64,000 bases of DNA from MFD04716-140 sp963703125 (lineage in GTDB: Bacteria > Bacteroidota > Bacteroidia > Flavobacteriales > Flavobacteriaceae). The notes under the pieces were generated by a model. It had not been told where the DNA came from and ran no database searches. It saw only the letters and a program-made list of their open reading frames with translations. Numbering within the stretch: position 1 is the stretch's first letter; each line of letters opens with the position of its first letter. The stretch covers positions 434,001 through 498,000 of the forward strand of contig OY969790.1 in the NCBI GenBank assembly GCA_963703125.1. Reading direction: 5' to 3'. This document shows positions 1-8,171 of the stretch, piece after piece. A program made the position numbers and the translations under genes.

Positions 1-1053
1 ATACAATACTTCCTCGCTACTTACGAATGGAAATGTTTCCCTAACTTCGGTATTAATTGTATTACCAAGATTTTGGGATGCTCCGTAGGTACCATCATCG
101 TTTACAGAAACTTTAAAAATATCGGACTCCCCCAAAGTTCCAGGCATGTCGGAAGCAAAGTAAAGTGTTTTTTCATCAGGACTCAGGGCCGGATGCGCTA
201 CAGAATACGAATCGCTGTTAAAAGGAAGTTCTACAACATTTGACCAAACCCCTTCTACAAGGGTGGCTTTAAGTATCTTTAGCCGTATGTTACCATTTTT
301 GTCCTTTACAGGTCTGCCATCCTTGAAATTGTTTCTGGTAAAATAAAGGGTATTACCATCTTCGGTGACTATTGAAGTAGATTCATGTAGTCTTGTGTTC
401 ACATTCTGCCCGACTTTTACCACCAAACCCATTGACAAACTATCAGAATTAACTTCGTATAAATCCAGAAAATCCTTTGCAGTCCATGTATGTCGATACT
501 TAGCCAAATTTCCTGTATCCCTATCGGATGAAAAAATAAGTCCATCTTTATAAAAAGAGGGAGCAAATTCAGAATATGGGGAATTATATTCAAAGGGACT
601 TATGTCATATCGTCCAGAATTTTTCTTTATATCGTCTAAATAGCTTTTTTCATCCTCATATTTTAATGCTCGATTGTCATCAGTTGTCAATTCAGTGAAT
701 TTAGCCATTACAACATCTGCTCCTTTATAATCACCCAGTGATTTAAGGGTTTGGGAATATCTAAAGAAGTACTCGGGACCAATATCACTTGGATATTCGT
801 CCACCAATCTCTTGTAAGTATCAGCTGCATTTTGATATTCGGCATTGAAGTAATATGAATTTCCCAGTTTTTTCAATAAATCCGCAGAAACATATCCCTT
901 ATCTAAAATTCTTTTATAGATATCAATTGCCGGACTGAAGGAATACTCACTATATTTTTCATTCGCTTTTGTAACGAGCTTTTCTTGGGCGAACCCCTGA
1001 CCGACAAATGCAAAAACTAGATAGATTAAAAAAATGTGTCCTTTTTTCATCAT
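1..1053 (-). CDS. TPR/PD40-repeat outer-membrane-associated protein (OmpA-family type), 3' end outside window
   Basis: The reading frame is open from an ATG at 1053 to the window edge, giving 351 codons. Residues 1-22 form a signal peptide (MMKKGHIFLIYLVFAFVG, then QGFAQ). Residues ~25-115 look like tetratricopeptide repeats (NSYYFNAEYQNAADTYKRL). Further on are WD40-like PD40 beta-propeller motifs (PALSPDEKTLYFASDMPG). In Flavobacteria this architecture usually ends in an OmpA peptidoglycan-binding domain, which would lie outside the window, so that part is inference. It starts 11 bases after the PorP/SprF stop and is probably the third gene of one operon with the repeat protein and PorP/SprF. 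Such PorP/OmpA pairs anchor or help export surface adhesins through the type IX secretion system. Confidence 0.8.
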   Translation of the reverse strand, partial: MMKKGHIFLIYLVFAFVGQGFAQEKLVTKANEKYSEYSFSPAIDIYKRILDKGYVSADLLKKLGNSYYFNAEYQNAADTYKRLVDEYPSDIGPEYFFRYSQTLKSLGDYKGADVVMAKFTELTTDDNRALKYEDEKSYLDDIKKNSGRYDISPFEYNSPYSEFAPSFYKDGLIFSSDRDTGNLAKYRHTWTAKDFLDLYEVNSDSLSMGLVVKVGQNVNTRLHESTSIVTEDGNTLYFTRNNFKDGRPVKDKNGNIRLKILKATLVEGVWSNVVELPFNSDSYSVAHPALSPDEKTLYFASDMPGTLGESDIFKVSVNDDGTYGASQNLGNTINTEVRETFPFVSSEEVLY

Positions 1054-1064
1054 TTATATAGTTT

Positions 1065-2018
1065 TTAGAAGAATCGTGGCGATACCAACCTCTGGAAGGA
1101 TCTCACCAACTCAAATCGTAGAAAAATCTCAAAAGACCCATCATTGAATTGGGTTCCTCCCAATTCAGTTGTTTCCTTATCGTAGGCCAATCCCAACATC
1201 AATTGATCTGTAAGCTGAAAACCAACCATTGCACTCAATGCAGCATCCCACCTATAGGCCGCCCCAAAAGTGAATTTTTCATTGAACATAAAACTTGCCG
1301 AAGCATCTACTTGTAATGGAGCACCACCAACAACTTTAGTCAATAATGCCGGCTTAAATTTCAGGTTATTGTTCAAGTCAAAAACATAACCCGTAATCAA
1401 ATAAAAGTTTATACGTTCTTTTGACAAGAATTGAACGGAATTAGCGTCTTGACTTGAATTGTCAAAATGTTCCGTCTTCAATAAATTAGGCGCGGATAGA
1501 CCCGCATAAAACCTATCCGTATGATAATACATCCCCAGCCCAACATTTGGAGAGAACTTATTCTCTATATTATCGGCATTTACGGGTTCGACATCAAAAT
1601 TCCGTAAACCATTAAAATCCAAGTTCAATAGATTTCCGCCAGCCTTCAATCCAAAAGATAATTTCCCGTCCAAAGATACATCAATTGTATACGAAATGAC
1701 TGCATCAAAAGCCGTCTCTTGTACAACTCCATCACCAATATTATCATTTACGATTGAAAGACCGTAACCCAATTTACTATTTCTGATTGGCGAATGAAGA
1801 TTTAATGTTTGTGATTTTGGCGCACCATCAAGGCCCACCCATTGTGATCTATATAATGCCGCAATACTTAATTGTCCCCTTGAACCTGCATAACCTGGAT
1901 TTACACTCATTGTATTGAACATGTATTGAGTATACTGGGCATCTTGTTGTGCATTTGCCATATCAACAAACGCTATGGGCAATAAGATAAGTAGTAATAA
2001 TTTCCTATTTATTAACAT
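1065..2018 (-). CDS. PorP/SprF family type IX secretion system outer-membrane protein
   Basis: 317 aa, the usual family length. A signal peptide (LLLLILLPIAFVDMANAQ) is followed by the family N-terminus QYTQYMFNTMSVNPGYAGS and beta-barrel-like alternating strands up to a terminal aromatic residue (SPRFF). SprF of Flavobacterium johnsoniae is needed for export of the adhesin SprB, and members next to a large type B sorting-domain protein are thought to be its dedicated partner. Here the partner would be the 1247-aa protein immediately upstream, whose stop is 13 bases before this start. It is probably not the core T9SS PorP, because no gldKLMN genes are adjacent. The start is the first ATG after the signal-peptide region. 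Confidence 0.92.
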   Translation of the reverse strand: MLINRKLLLLILLPIAFVDMANAQQDAQYTQYMFNTMSVNPGYAGSRGQLSIAALYRSQWVGLDGAPKSQTLNLHSPIRNSKLGYGLSIVNDNIGDGVVQETAFDAVISYTIDVSLDGKLSFGLKAGGNLLNLDFNGLRNFDVEPVNADNIENKFSPNVGLGMYYHTDRFYAGLSAPNLLKTEHFDNSSQDANSVQFLSKERINFYLITGYVFDLNNNLKFKPALLTKVVGGAPLQVDASASFMFNEKFTFGAAYRWDAALSAMVGFQLTDQLMLGLAYDKETTELGGTQFNDGSFEIFLRFELVRSFQRLVSPRFF

Positions 2019-2031
2019 ATACTTTTACGTA

Positions 2032-5000
2032 TTAATTACTGACATAAATATAACCGCTGTCAGTAATGTTTTCTTGACCTTTTTGGTAATCAAAGATATA
2101 AAAATAAACTCCTGCCGGAAGATATTCTCCTGAACTGACTGTTGATCGACCTTTTGACCTACCGTCAAAAACATTATTTTGATTATTATAACCAGTTCCT
2201 TCATAAACAGCTACTCCCCACCTATTAAAAATCTTGAGACTATTATTCTTGGCATTCTTTACTCCACGAATAAATAAGAAATCGTTTCGCCCATCTAAAT
2301 TGGGTGTAACCAGTTGATTGACCAAAATTGCTTCATCACTTTCCTCAACCCTTATGGTTACAGTAGCGGTATCACAATTATCAGTATTTAAAATGTCACA
2401 AATGGTATAGGCAATGGTATAGGTACCATCGGCCGTATTTGGTGCAACAACAATACTCCCATCTTCATTAATACTCAAAACTTCGGTTGGTACAGAGCTC
2501 AATACTACATCCTCCGGATCAAATGGTTCGCCGTTTAAGGTATCATTGTCATAGACATTACTTCCTTCAACAACCCCACCAACAAGACCATCTATCGGGT
2601 TTGCCGTATAATCATCATCAACCGCATCAATAGTAATCATTGTACCGACAATTATTGTCACCGTGGCAGTATCGCAGGCGCCCATTGCATCGCATACCGT
2701 GTACTCGAAAGTGTCCGTTCCATTGAAGCCGTCGTTGGGGGTGTAGGTAACCGTGTTGTCGCTGATATCATTGGGTGTGCCGTTGTCGTTCACCACAATG
2801 CTGCCGTTGTCAGGTTGCGTTACCGCCAAGGTGCCATCGGAAGGTATTCCGGCGTCATTGGCCAATACATCGATGTCCACGGCCGTATCCTCGGGGGTAA
2901 CCGCTTGGTCGTCAACCACATCAAGTGCCACCGGTGTTCCCACAGTCACCGTCACCGTTGCCGTATCGCAAGTGCCCATCGCATCACATACCGTGTACTC
3001 GAAAGTGTCCGTGCCGTTGAAACCGGCGTTGGGGGTGTAGGTAACCGTGTCGTCGCTGATATCATTGGGTGTGCCGTTGTCGTTCACCACAATGCTGCCG
3101 TTGTCAGGTTGCGTTACCGCCAAAGTGCCATCGGAAGGGATTCCGCTGTCATTGGCCAATACATCGATGTCCACGGCTGTATCCTCGGGGGTAACCGCTT
3201 GGTCGTCAACCACATCAAGTGCCACCGGTGTTCCCACAGTCACCGTCACCGTTGCCGTATCGCAAGTGCCCATCGCATCACATACCGTGTACTCGAAAGT
3301 GTCCGTGCCGTTGAAACCGGCGTTAGGGGTGTAGTTAATCGTATCATCGCTGATGTCATTGGGTGTACCATTGTCGTTCACCACAATGCTGCCGTTGTCA
3401 GGTTGCGTTACCGCCAAAGTGCCATCGGAAGGGATTCCGCTGTCATTGGCCAATACATCGATGTCCACAGCCGTATCCTCGGGGGTAACCGCTTGGTCGT
3501 CAACCACATCAAGTGCCACCGGTGTTCCCACAGTCACCGTCACCGTTGCCGTATCGCAAGTGCCCATCGCATCACATACCGTGTACTCGAAAGTGTCCGT
3601 GCCGTTGAAACCGGCGTTAGGGGTGTAGTTAATCGTATCATCGCTGATGTCATTGGGTGTACCATTGTCGTTCACCACAATGCTGCCGTTGTCAGGTTGC
3701 GTTACCGCCAAGGTGCCATCGGAAGGTATTCCGGCGTCATTGGCCAATACATCGATGTCCACGGCTGTATCCTCGGGGGTAACCGCTTGGTCGTCAACCA
3801 CATCAAGTGCCACCGGTGTTCCCACAGTCACCGTCACCGTTGCCGTATCGCAAGTGCCCATCGCATCACATACCGTGTACTCGAAAGTGTCCGTGCCGTT
3901 GAAACCGGCGTTGGGGGTGTAAGCCACCGTGTCGTCGCTGATGTCATTGGGTGTGCCGTTGTCGTTCACCACAATGCTGCCGTTGACAGGTTGCGTTACC
4001 GCCAAGGTGCCGTCGGAAGGGATTCCGGCGTCATTGGCCAATACATCGATGTCCACGGCCGTATCCTCGGGGGTAACCGCTTGGTCGTCAACCACATCAA
4101 GTGCCACCGGTGTTCCCACAGTCACCGTCACCGTTGCCGTATCGCAAGTGCCCATCGCATCACATACCGTGTACTCGAAAGTGTCCGTGCCGTTGAAACC
4201 GGCGTTGGGGGTGTAAGTCACCGTGTCGTCGCTGATGTCATTGGGTGTGCCGTTGTCGTTCACCACAATGCTGCCGTTGACAGGTTGCGTTACCGCCAAG
4301 GTGCCGTCGGAAGGGATTCCGGCGTCATTGGCCAATACATCGATGTCCACGGCCGTATCCTCGGGGGTAACCGCTTGGTCGTCAACCACATCCACCAATG
4401 GGAGACCGCACTCCACTGTAACTGTGGCTGTATCACAATTTCCCATCGTATCGCAAACCGTATACTCGAAGGTGTCAGTACCTATAAAGTCAACATCTGG
4501 AGTGTAGGTAACCGTGTCGTCGGCAATGTCATCGGGTGTGCCATTGTCGTTTACCACAACTGTACCATTGTCAGGTTGCGTAACCGTTAGTGTGCCATCA
4601 GAAGGAATACCGCTATCATTATCCAATACATCAATGTCCACTTCTGTATTCTTAGGGGTAGCGACCGTATCGTCTTTTACGTCAATTACTTCTAAATCAC
4701 AAGCACCTGAATAACTGTTTTCCCTAAAATCCAATACATTACTATGGTCAGAATCAACAGGCCATACATAACCTTCTCCATTTTCGCCTGAGGTTACCAA
4801 ACCATTGTTATCGGTACTAGGAGGCATGGTATTTCCTAAATGTCCATCTCTATCCCCTATTAAGAAAGCATCAACAAACCCGGCTTCCATAGTATCGTAA
4901 CAGCCATCGTTATCTGAGTCCGTATCCCTGAAATCAGGTGTATCATCATTATCCGTATCAACTGGAGTTAAACCTTCACCGCTACCGGGCGTATTCTCGT

Positions 5001-5775
5001 AATGGTCATCCAATCCATTGCCATCACTATCCATCCCACAAGGCGCCTGATAGGTGTCAGTTGGCTGTGCTTCAACATTATCTAAAATGCCATCATTATC
5101 AGAATCCAAATCCCTGAAATCCGGATGATCATCACCATCATTATCAATTGGTGTCAAGCCTTCACCGCTACCGGGCGTATTCTCGTAATGGTCATCCAAT
5201 CCATTGCCGTCAGCATCCATTCCACACGGGGGTTGAAAATCAGAACTGGTTTGGGCCTCTACATTATCCAATATTCCATCATTATCAGAATCTATATCCA
5301 CATAATCTGGAATGGTGTCACCATCGGTATCAATGGGCGTTAAACCTCCACAACTTCCTGGTGTCACTTCATAATGGTCATCAAGACCGTTTCCATCAGA
5401 ATCAATTCCGCAAGGGGCAACATAACCGGTTGAAGTCTGAGATTCAACATTATCCAAAATGCCATCATTATCAGAATCGATATCCAAATAATCCGGAATT
5501 CCATCCCCATCACTGTCCGTGGGGTTTGTGGCCGGGTTTTCATCTTTATCCAAATTCTTGTCTTCTGAACTGTCTATAATTCCATCACCGTCATCATCAA
5601 TATCATTTGCGTTGGGAATACCATCCTTATCCGTATCAGTATTGGTTATCGCCAACTCAAGGTTAAGTGGCCTTTTATCAAATGAAGAATTCAAAGAAAA
5701 TATCAGAAACAAAGCAATCAAGGAGCAGGCATGTACCAATTTTCCAGAAAGCCTAAAAAAAGTAAATTTTTCCAT
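2032..5775 (-). CDS. Large secreted repeat protein with C-terminal T9SS type B (gliding motility-associated) sorting domain
   Basis: 1247 aa. A signal/anchor (HACSLIALFLIFSLNSS, ~15-31) is followed at ~45-300 by thrombospondin-type-3-like calcium-binding repeats (DTDKDGIPNANDIDDDGDG and several similar). Seven Ig/cadherin-like repeats of ~98 aa follow (~362-1050; consensus around VVDDQAVTPEDTAVDIDVLA and DTFEYTVCDAMGTCDTATVT), then a divergent eighth domain. Residues ~1156-1247 are the type B sorting domain (LVTPNLDGRNDFLFIRG, LKIFNRWGVAVYEG, LPAGVYFYIFDY). It should be exported by the type IX system and displayed or shed as a calcium-stabilised adhesin or stalk. Repeats 2-7 are nearly identical and GC-rich compared with the rest. 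The binding target is unknown. Confidence 0.92.
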   Translation of the reverse strand: MEKFTFFRLSGKLVHACSLIALFLIFSLNSSFDKRPLNLELAITNTDTDKDGIPNANDIDDDGDGIIDSSEDKNLDKDENPATNPTDSDGDGIPDYLDIDSDNDGILDNVESQTSTGYVAPCGIDSDGNGLDDHYEVTPGSCGGLTPIDTDGDTIPDYVDIDSDNDGILDNVEAQTSSDFQPPCGMDADGNGLDDHYENTPGSGEGLTPIDNDGDDHPDFRDLDSDNDGILDNVEAQPTDTYQAPCGMDSDGNGLDDHYENTPGSGEGLTPVDTDNDDTPDFRDTDSDNDGCYDTMEAGFVDAFLIGDRDGHLGNTMPPSTDNNGLVTSGENGEGYVWPVDSDHSNVLDFRENSYSGACDLEVIDVKDDTVATPKNTEVDIDVLDNDSGIPSDGTLTVTQPDNGTVVVNDNGTPDDIADDTVTYTPDVDFIGTDTFEYTVCDTMGNCDTATVTVECGLPLVDVVDDQAVTPEDTAVDIDVLANDAGIPSDGTLAVTQPVNGSIVVNDNGTPNDISDDTVTYTPNAGFNGTDTFEYTVCDAMGTCDTATVTVTVGTPVALDVVDDQAVTPEDTAVDIDVLANDAGIPSDGTLAVTQPVNGSIVVNDNGTPNDISDDTVAYTPNAGFNGTDTFEYTVCDAMGTCDTATVTVTVGTPVALDVVDDQAVTPEDTAVDIDVLANDAGIPSDGTLAVTQPDNGSIVVNDNGTPNDISDDTINYTPNAGFNGTDTFEYTVCDAMGTCDTATVTVTVGTPVALDVVDDQAVTPEDTAVDIDVLANDSGIPSDGTLAVTQPDNGSIVVNDNGTPNDISDDTINYTPNAGFNGTDTFEYTVCDAMGTCDTATVTVTVGTPVALDVVDDQAVTPEDTAVDIDVLANDSGIPSDGTLAVTQPDNGSIVVNDNGTPNDISDDTVTYTPNAGFNGTDTFEYTVCDAMGTCDTATVTVTVGTPVALDVVDDQAVTPEDTAVDIDVLANDAGIPSDGTLAVTQPDNGSIVVNDNGTPNDISDNTVTYTPNDGFNGTDTFEYTVCDAMGACDTATVTIIVGTMITIDAVDDDYTANPIDGLVGGVVEGSNVYDNDTLNGEPFDPEDVVLSSVPTEVLSINEDGSIVVAPNTADGTYTIAYTICDILNTDNCDTATVTIRVEESDEAILVNQLVTPNLDGRNDFLFIRGVKNAKNNSLKIFNRWGVAVYEGTGYNNQNNVFDGRSKGRSTVSSGEYLPAGVYFYIFDYQKGQENITDSGYIYVSN
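2631..4394 (-). repeat. Six tandem near-identical 294-bp coding repeats
   Basis: The same boundary sequence (ccgcttggtc) recurs at 2901, 3195, 3489, 3783, 4077 and 4371, exactly 294 bp (98 codons) apart. The copies differ by only a few bases each, for example V/D in TQP(V/D)NG and A/S in ND(A/S)GIP. A seventh, diverged copy lies at ~4395-4690. Base composition is visibly more GC-rich than the surrounding gene. Such homogeneity indicates recent duplication or gene conversion, and copy number probably varies among strains. Confidence 0.97.
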
Positions 5776-6152
5776 AAATGATCGTTTAGCAATTTCAACT
5801 AATCACCATGGCAAAAAAGATTGTTATGTGTAAGAATTGGGCATTCTAAATCTCATGCAAGATATATTTAATAAATCTATCTTCAAATCATTTCAACATT
5901 TCGTGATTCAAAAAATCCACCAAAACCGACATAAATCGATAAAGTGCAAAAATTTCGCCTTTTTTTATTATAAAGTGTACTAAAATAACCCAGTAGGATT
6001 TCATCAAAAATACTTAAACCATCATATCTGACCTTTTATCGATCTTAAAACTTAAATGCGACCAAAGCCTAACCGTTGAGCAAATAATACCATTGCCAAT
6101 TTAGAAAACTTCAAAACTCCTTTATTTGCATTATTTTTGCCAAAATTTTACG
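5776..6152. other. Divergent intergenic region, 377 bp
   Basis: Gene-free region between two divergent genes. It should hold the promoters of both the T9SS surface locus (minus) and prfC (plus). One tatttttg at 6132-6139 fits the Bacteroidota -7 element TAnnTTTG for prfC, but no TTG lies at the right distance upstream. I found no convincing minus-strand promoter, RNA gene or short coding frame. Confidence 0.5.
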
Positions 6153-7741
6153 ATGACTTTTAAAGAAGAGATTCTAAGAAGAAGAACTTTCGGTATTATA
6201 TCCCATCCCGATGCCGGTAAAACAACTTTAACCGAAAAATTATTATTGTTTGGAGGCGCGATTCAAGAAGCTGGAGCTGTAAAAAATAACAAAATCAAAA
6301 AGACAGCGACCAGTGACTTCATGGAGATTGAACGTCAAAGGGGTATTTCTGTTGCCACTTCTGTATTGGCATTTATATATAAGGATAAGAAAATTAATAT
6401 CCTGGACACTCCGGGTCATAAAGATTTTGCCGAAGATACTTTTAGGACATTAACGGCTGTTGATAGTGTTATTGTGGTTATTGACGTGGCAAAAGGTGTT
6501 GAGGAGCAAACCGAGAAATTGGTTGAAGTTTGCCGAATGCGCAATATTCCTATAATCGTATTCATTAATAAAATGGATCGGGAGGGTAAAGATGCTTTTG
6601 ACTTGTTGGATGAAGTGGAGCAAAAGCTGGGACTTACAGTAACTCCACTCAGTTTTCCAATTGGAATGGGATATGATTTTAAGGGAATCTATAACATATA
6701 TGAAAGGAACCTCAACCTGTTCAGTGGTGATAGCAAGAAAAATATTGAGGACACCATCGCCTTTGAGGATATAAACAATCCTGAACTTGAAAAAATTATT
6801 GGCAGCAAAGCTGCGCTAACACTCCGAGAAAATCTTGAATTGATCAACGGGGTCTACCCAGCTTTTGATATAAACGGATATAGAATGGGCACTCAGCAAC
6901 CCGTTTTCTTTGGATCTGCCCTGAACAACTTTGGAGTACGGGAACTTTTGGATTGTTTTATTGACATCGCTCCCTCTCCTAGACCAAAAAAAGCAGAGGA
7001 AAGATTGGTAGACGCCAATGAAAAGGAAATGACTGGCTTTGTATTTAAAATCCATGCCAATATGGATCCCAAGCACCGGGATAGGCTGGCATTTATAAAG
7101 GTGGTTTCGGGCACTTTTGAACGCAACAAACCTTATTTACATGTACGTCAGGATAAAAAATTAAAATTCTCAAGTCCAAACGCCTTTTTTGCAGAGAAAA
7201 AGGAAATTGTAGACATTTCATATCCCGGAGATATTGTTGGATTGCATGATACGGGAAACTTTAAAATTGGGGATACTTTGACTGAGGGCGAACAATTACA
7301 TTATAAAGGAATACCCAGTTTTTCGCCCGAGCATTTTAGATATATCAACAATGCAGATCCAATGAAGTCCAAACAACTCTCCAAAGGCATTGATCAACTT
7401 ATGGACGAAGGGGTAGCGCAATTATTTACATTGGAAATGAACGGAAGAAAGGTTGTAGGAACCGTTGGGGCGCTCCAATTCGAGGTAATTCAGTATAGGT
7501 TGGAACATGAGTATGGCGCAAAATGCACTTATGAAAATTTTCCGGTTTACAAAGCCTGTTGGGTGAACCTAAGGACAAGAAAAGTGATGAATATAAGGAG
7601 TTCATTCGCGTGAAGCAAAAGTTTATGGCCAAAGACAAACGAGGGCAACTTGTCTTTTTGGCAGATTCACAATTTTCGTTGCAAATGACGCAACAGAAAT
7701 ATCCATCAATTAAATTACATTTAACCTCTGAGTTTGAATAA
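6153..7741 (+). pseudogene. prfC: Peptide chain release factor 3 (RF3), frameshifted near the 3' end
   Basis: RF3 is the GTPase that recycles RF1/RF2 after termination. The ATG at 6153 gives MTFKEEILRRRTFGIISHPD, with the P-loop HPDAGKTT, switch II DTPGHKDF and NKMD. The frame stays intact to YKACW (7551-7562), then reads on to a stop at 7611-7613 with non-family sequence. The expected C-terminus (EPKDKKSDEYKEFIRVKQKF through the stop at 7739-7741) is in the -1 frame. Restoring one base around 7562-7566 (tgg-gtg-gaa-cct) gives 529 aa, the length of E. coli RF3. The cause may be a sequencing or assembly error, a real mutation, or unlikely recoding. If real, the last ~60 residues of domain III are lost; prfC is dispensable in several bacteria. 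Confidence 0.88.
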
Positions 7742-7779
7742 TAAGGCCTGTGGCAGATAGTCGTATTCGGTAATTACTC

Positions 7780-7815
7780 AAAAAAAGCCCTTGTAAAAAT
7801 ACAAGGGCTTTTTTT
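7780..7815. terminator. Bidirectional intrinsic terminator between prfC and the DUF3467 gene
   Basis: The stem gcccttgta (7787-7795) pairs perfectly with tacaagggc (7800-7808) around an AAAA loop, and is flanked by A7 on the left and T7 on the right. It therefore terminates both the plus-strand prfC and the minus-strand rpoC/DUF3467 transcript, whose stop codon begins at 7816. Confidence 0.95.
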
Positions 7816-8125
7816 AAGCTTCTCCGGTCGGCCCAAAATTCAGGGGAATTATGGGTTGCTCATAGTCTTTGATTGTGCCATGGGCTTTCTCAAATCGGCT
7901 AACATTTTCATGTAGTGCCTTTAAAAATTTTTTCGCATGCTGCGGAGTAAGCACTATTCTGCTCTTAACTTTTGCCTTAGGGGCACCTGGCATTATGCTT
8001 ACAAAATCCACTACAAACTCTGATACTGAATGATTTATAATAGCCAAATTGGAATAAATTCCTTCAGCAGTTTTCTCATCAAGTTCAATATTTATCGACT
8101 GTTGCTTTTGTTCCTTATCATTCAT
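7814..8125 (-). CDS. DUF3467 domain protein
   Basis: 103 aa, acidic N-terminus, no signal peptide or membrane segment. It carries the conserved DUF3467 features (EGIYSNLAIINHSVSEFVVD, FVSIMPGAPKAKVKSRIVL, TPQHAKKFLKALHENV). The function is not established. In Flavobacteriaceae the gene commonly follows rpoC, as here, which suggests co-expression with RNA polymerase. A hairpin with a T-tract between rpoC and this gene could reduce read-through and set a lower level. The stop codon overlaps the edge of the shared bidirectional terminator. Confidence 0.9.
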   Translation of the reverse strand: MNDKEQKQQSINIELDEKTAEGIYSNLAIINHSVSEFVVDFVSIMPGAPKAKVKSRIVLTPQHAKKFLKALHENVSRFEKAHGTIKDYEQPIIPLNFGPTGEA

Positions 8126-8130
8126 ATTGA

Positions 8131-8167
8131 TAAAAAAATAACCCTCGACTTAAATGGGCCGAGGGTT
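8131..8167 (-). terminator. Intrinsic terminator/attenuator after rpoC
   Basis: On the minus strand, aaccctcg (complement 8160-8167) pairs with cgagggtt (complement 8140-8147), then a run of Ts follows (complement of 8132-8138). It lies in the 46-bp gap between rpoC and the DUF3467 gene. Confidence 0.85.
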
Positions 8168-8171
8168 TTGT

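Noticed and set aside
2631..4394. Regularly spaced repeats that might suggest a CRISPR array
   Set aside because: The repeat unit is 294 bp with no unique spacers, is in frame, and encodes Ig-like domains.
2753..4590. Long plus-strand open frames (up to 591 codons, plus several ~95-codon ones at 294-bp spacing) in the repeat region
   Set aside because: They are antisense shadows of the minus-strand repeats. The period equals the 98-codon repeat, and the translations are Ser/Thr/Val- or His/Arg-rich low complexity with no recognisable domain.
7551..7620. Programmed -1 frameshifting in prfC
   Set aside because: There is no X-XXY-YYZ slippery heptamer and no obvious downstream pseudoknot. Programmed shifting is known for RF2, not RF3, so a deletion or sequencing error is simpler.
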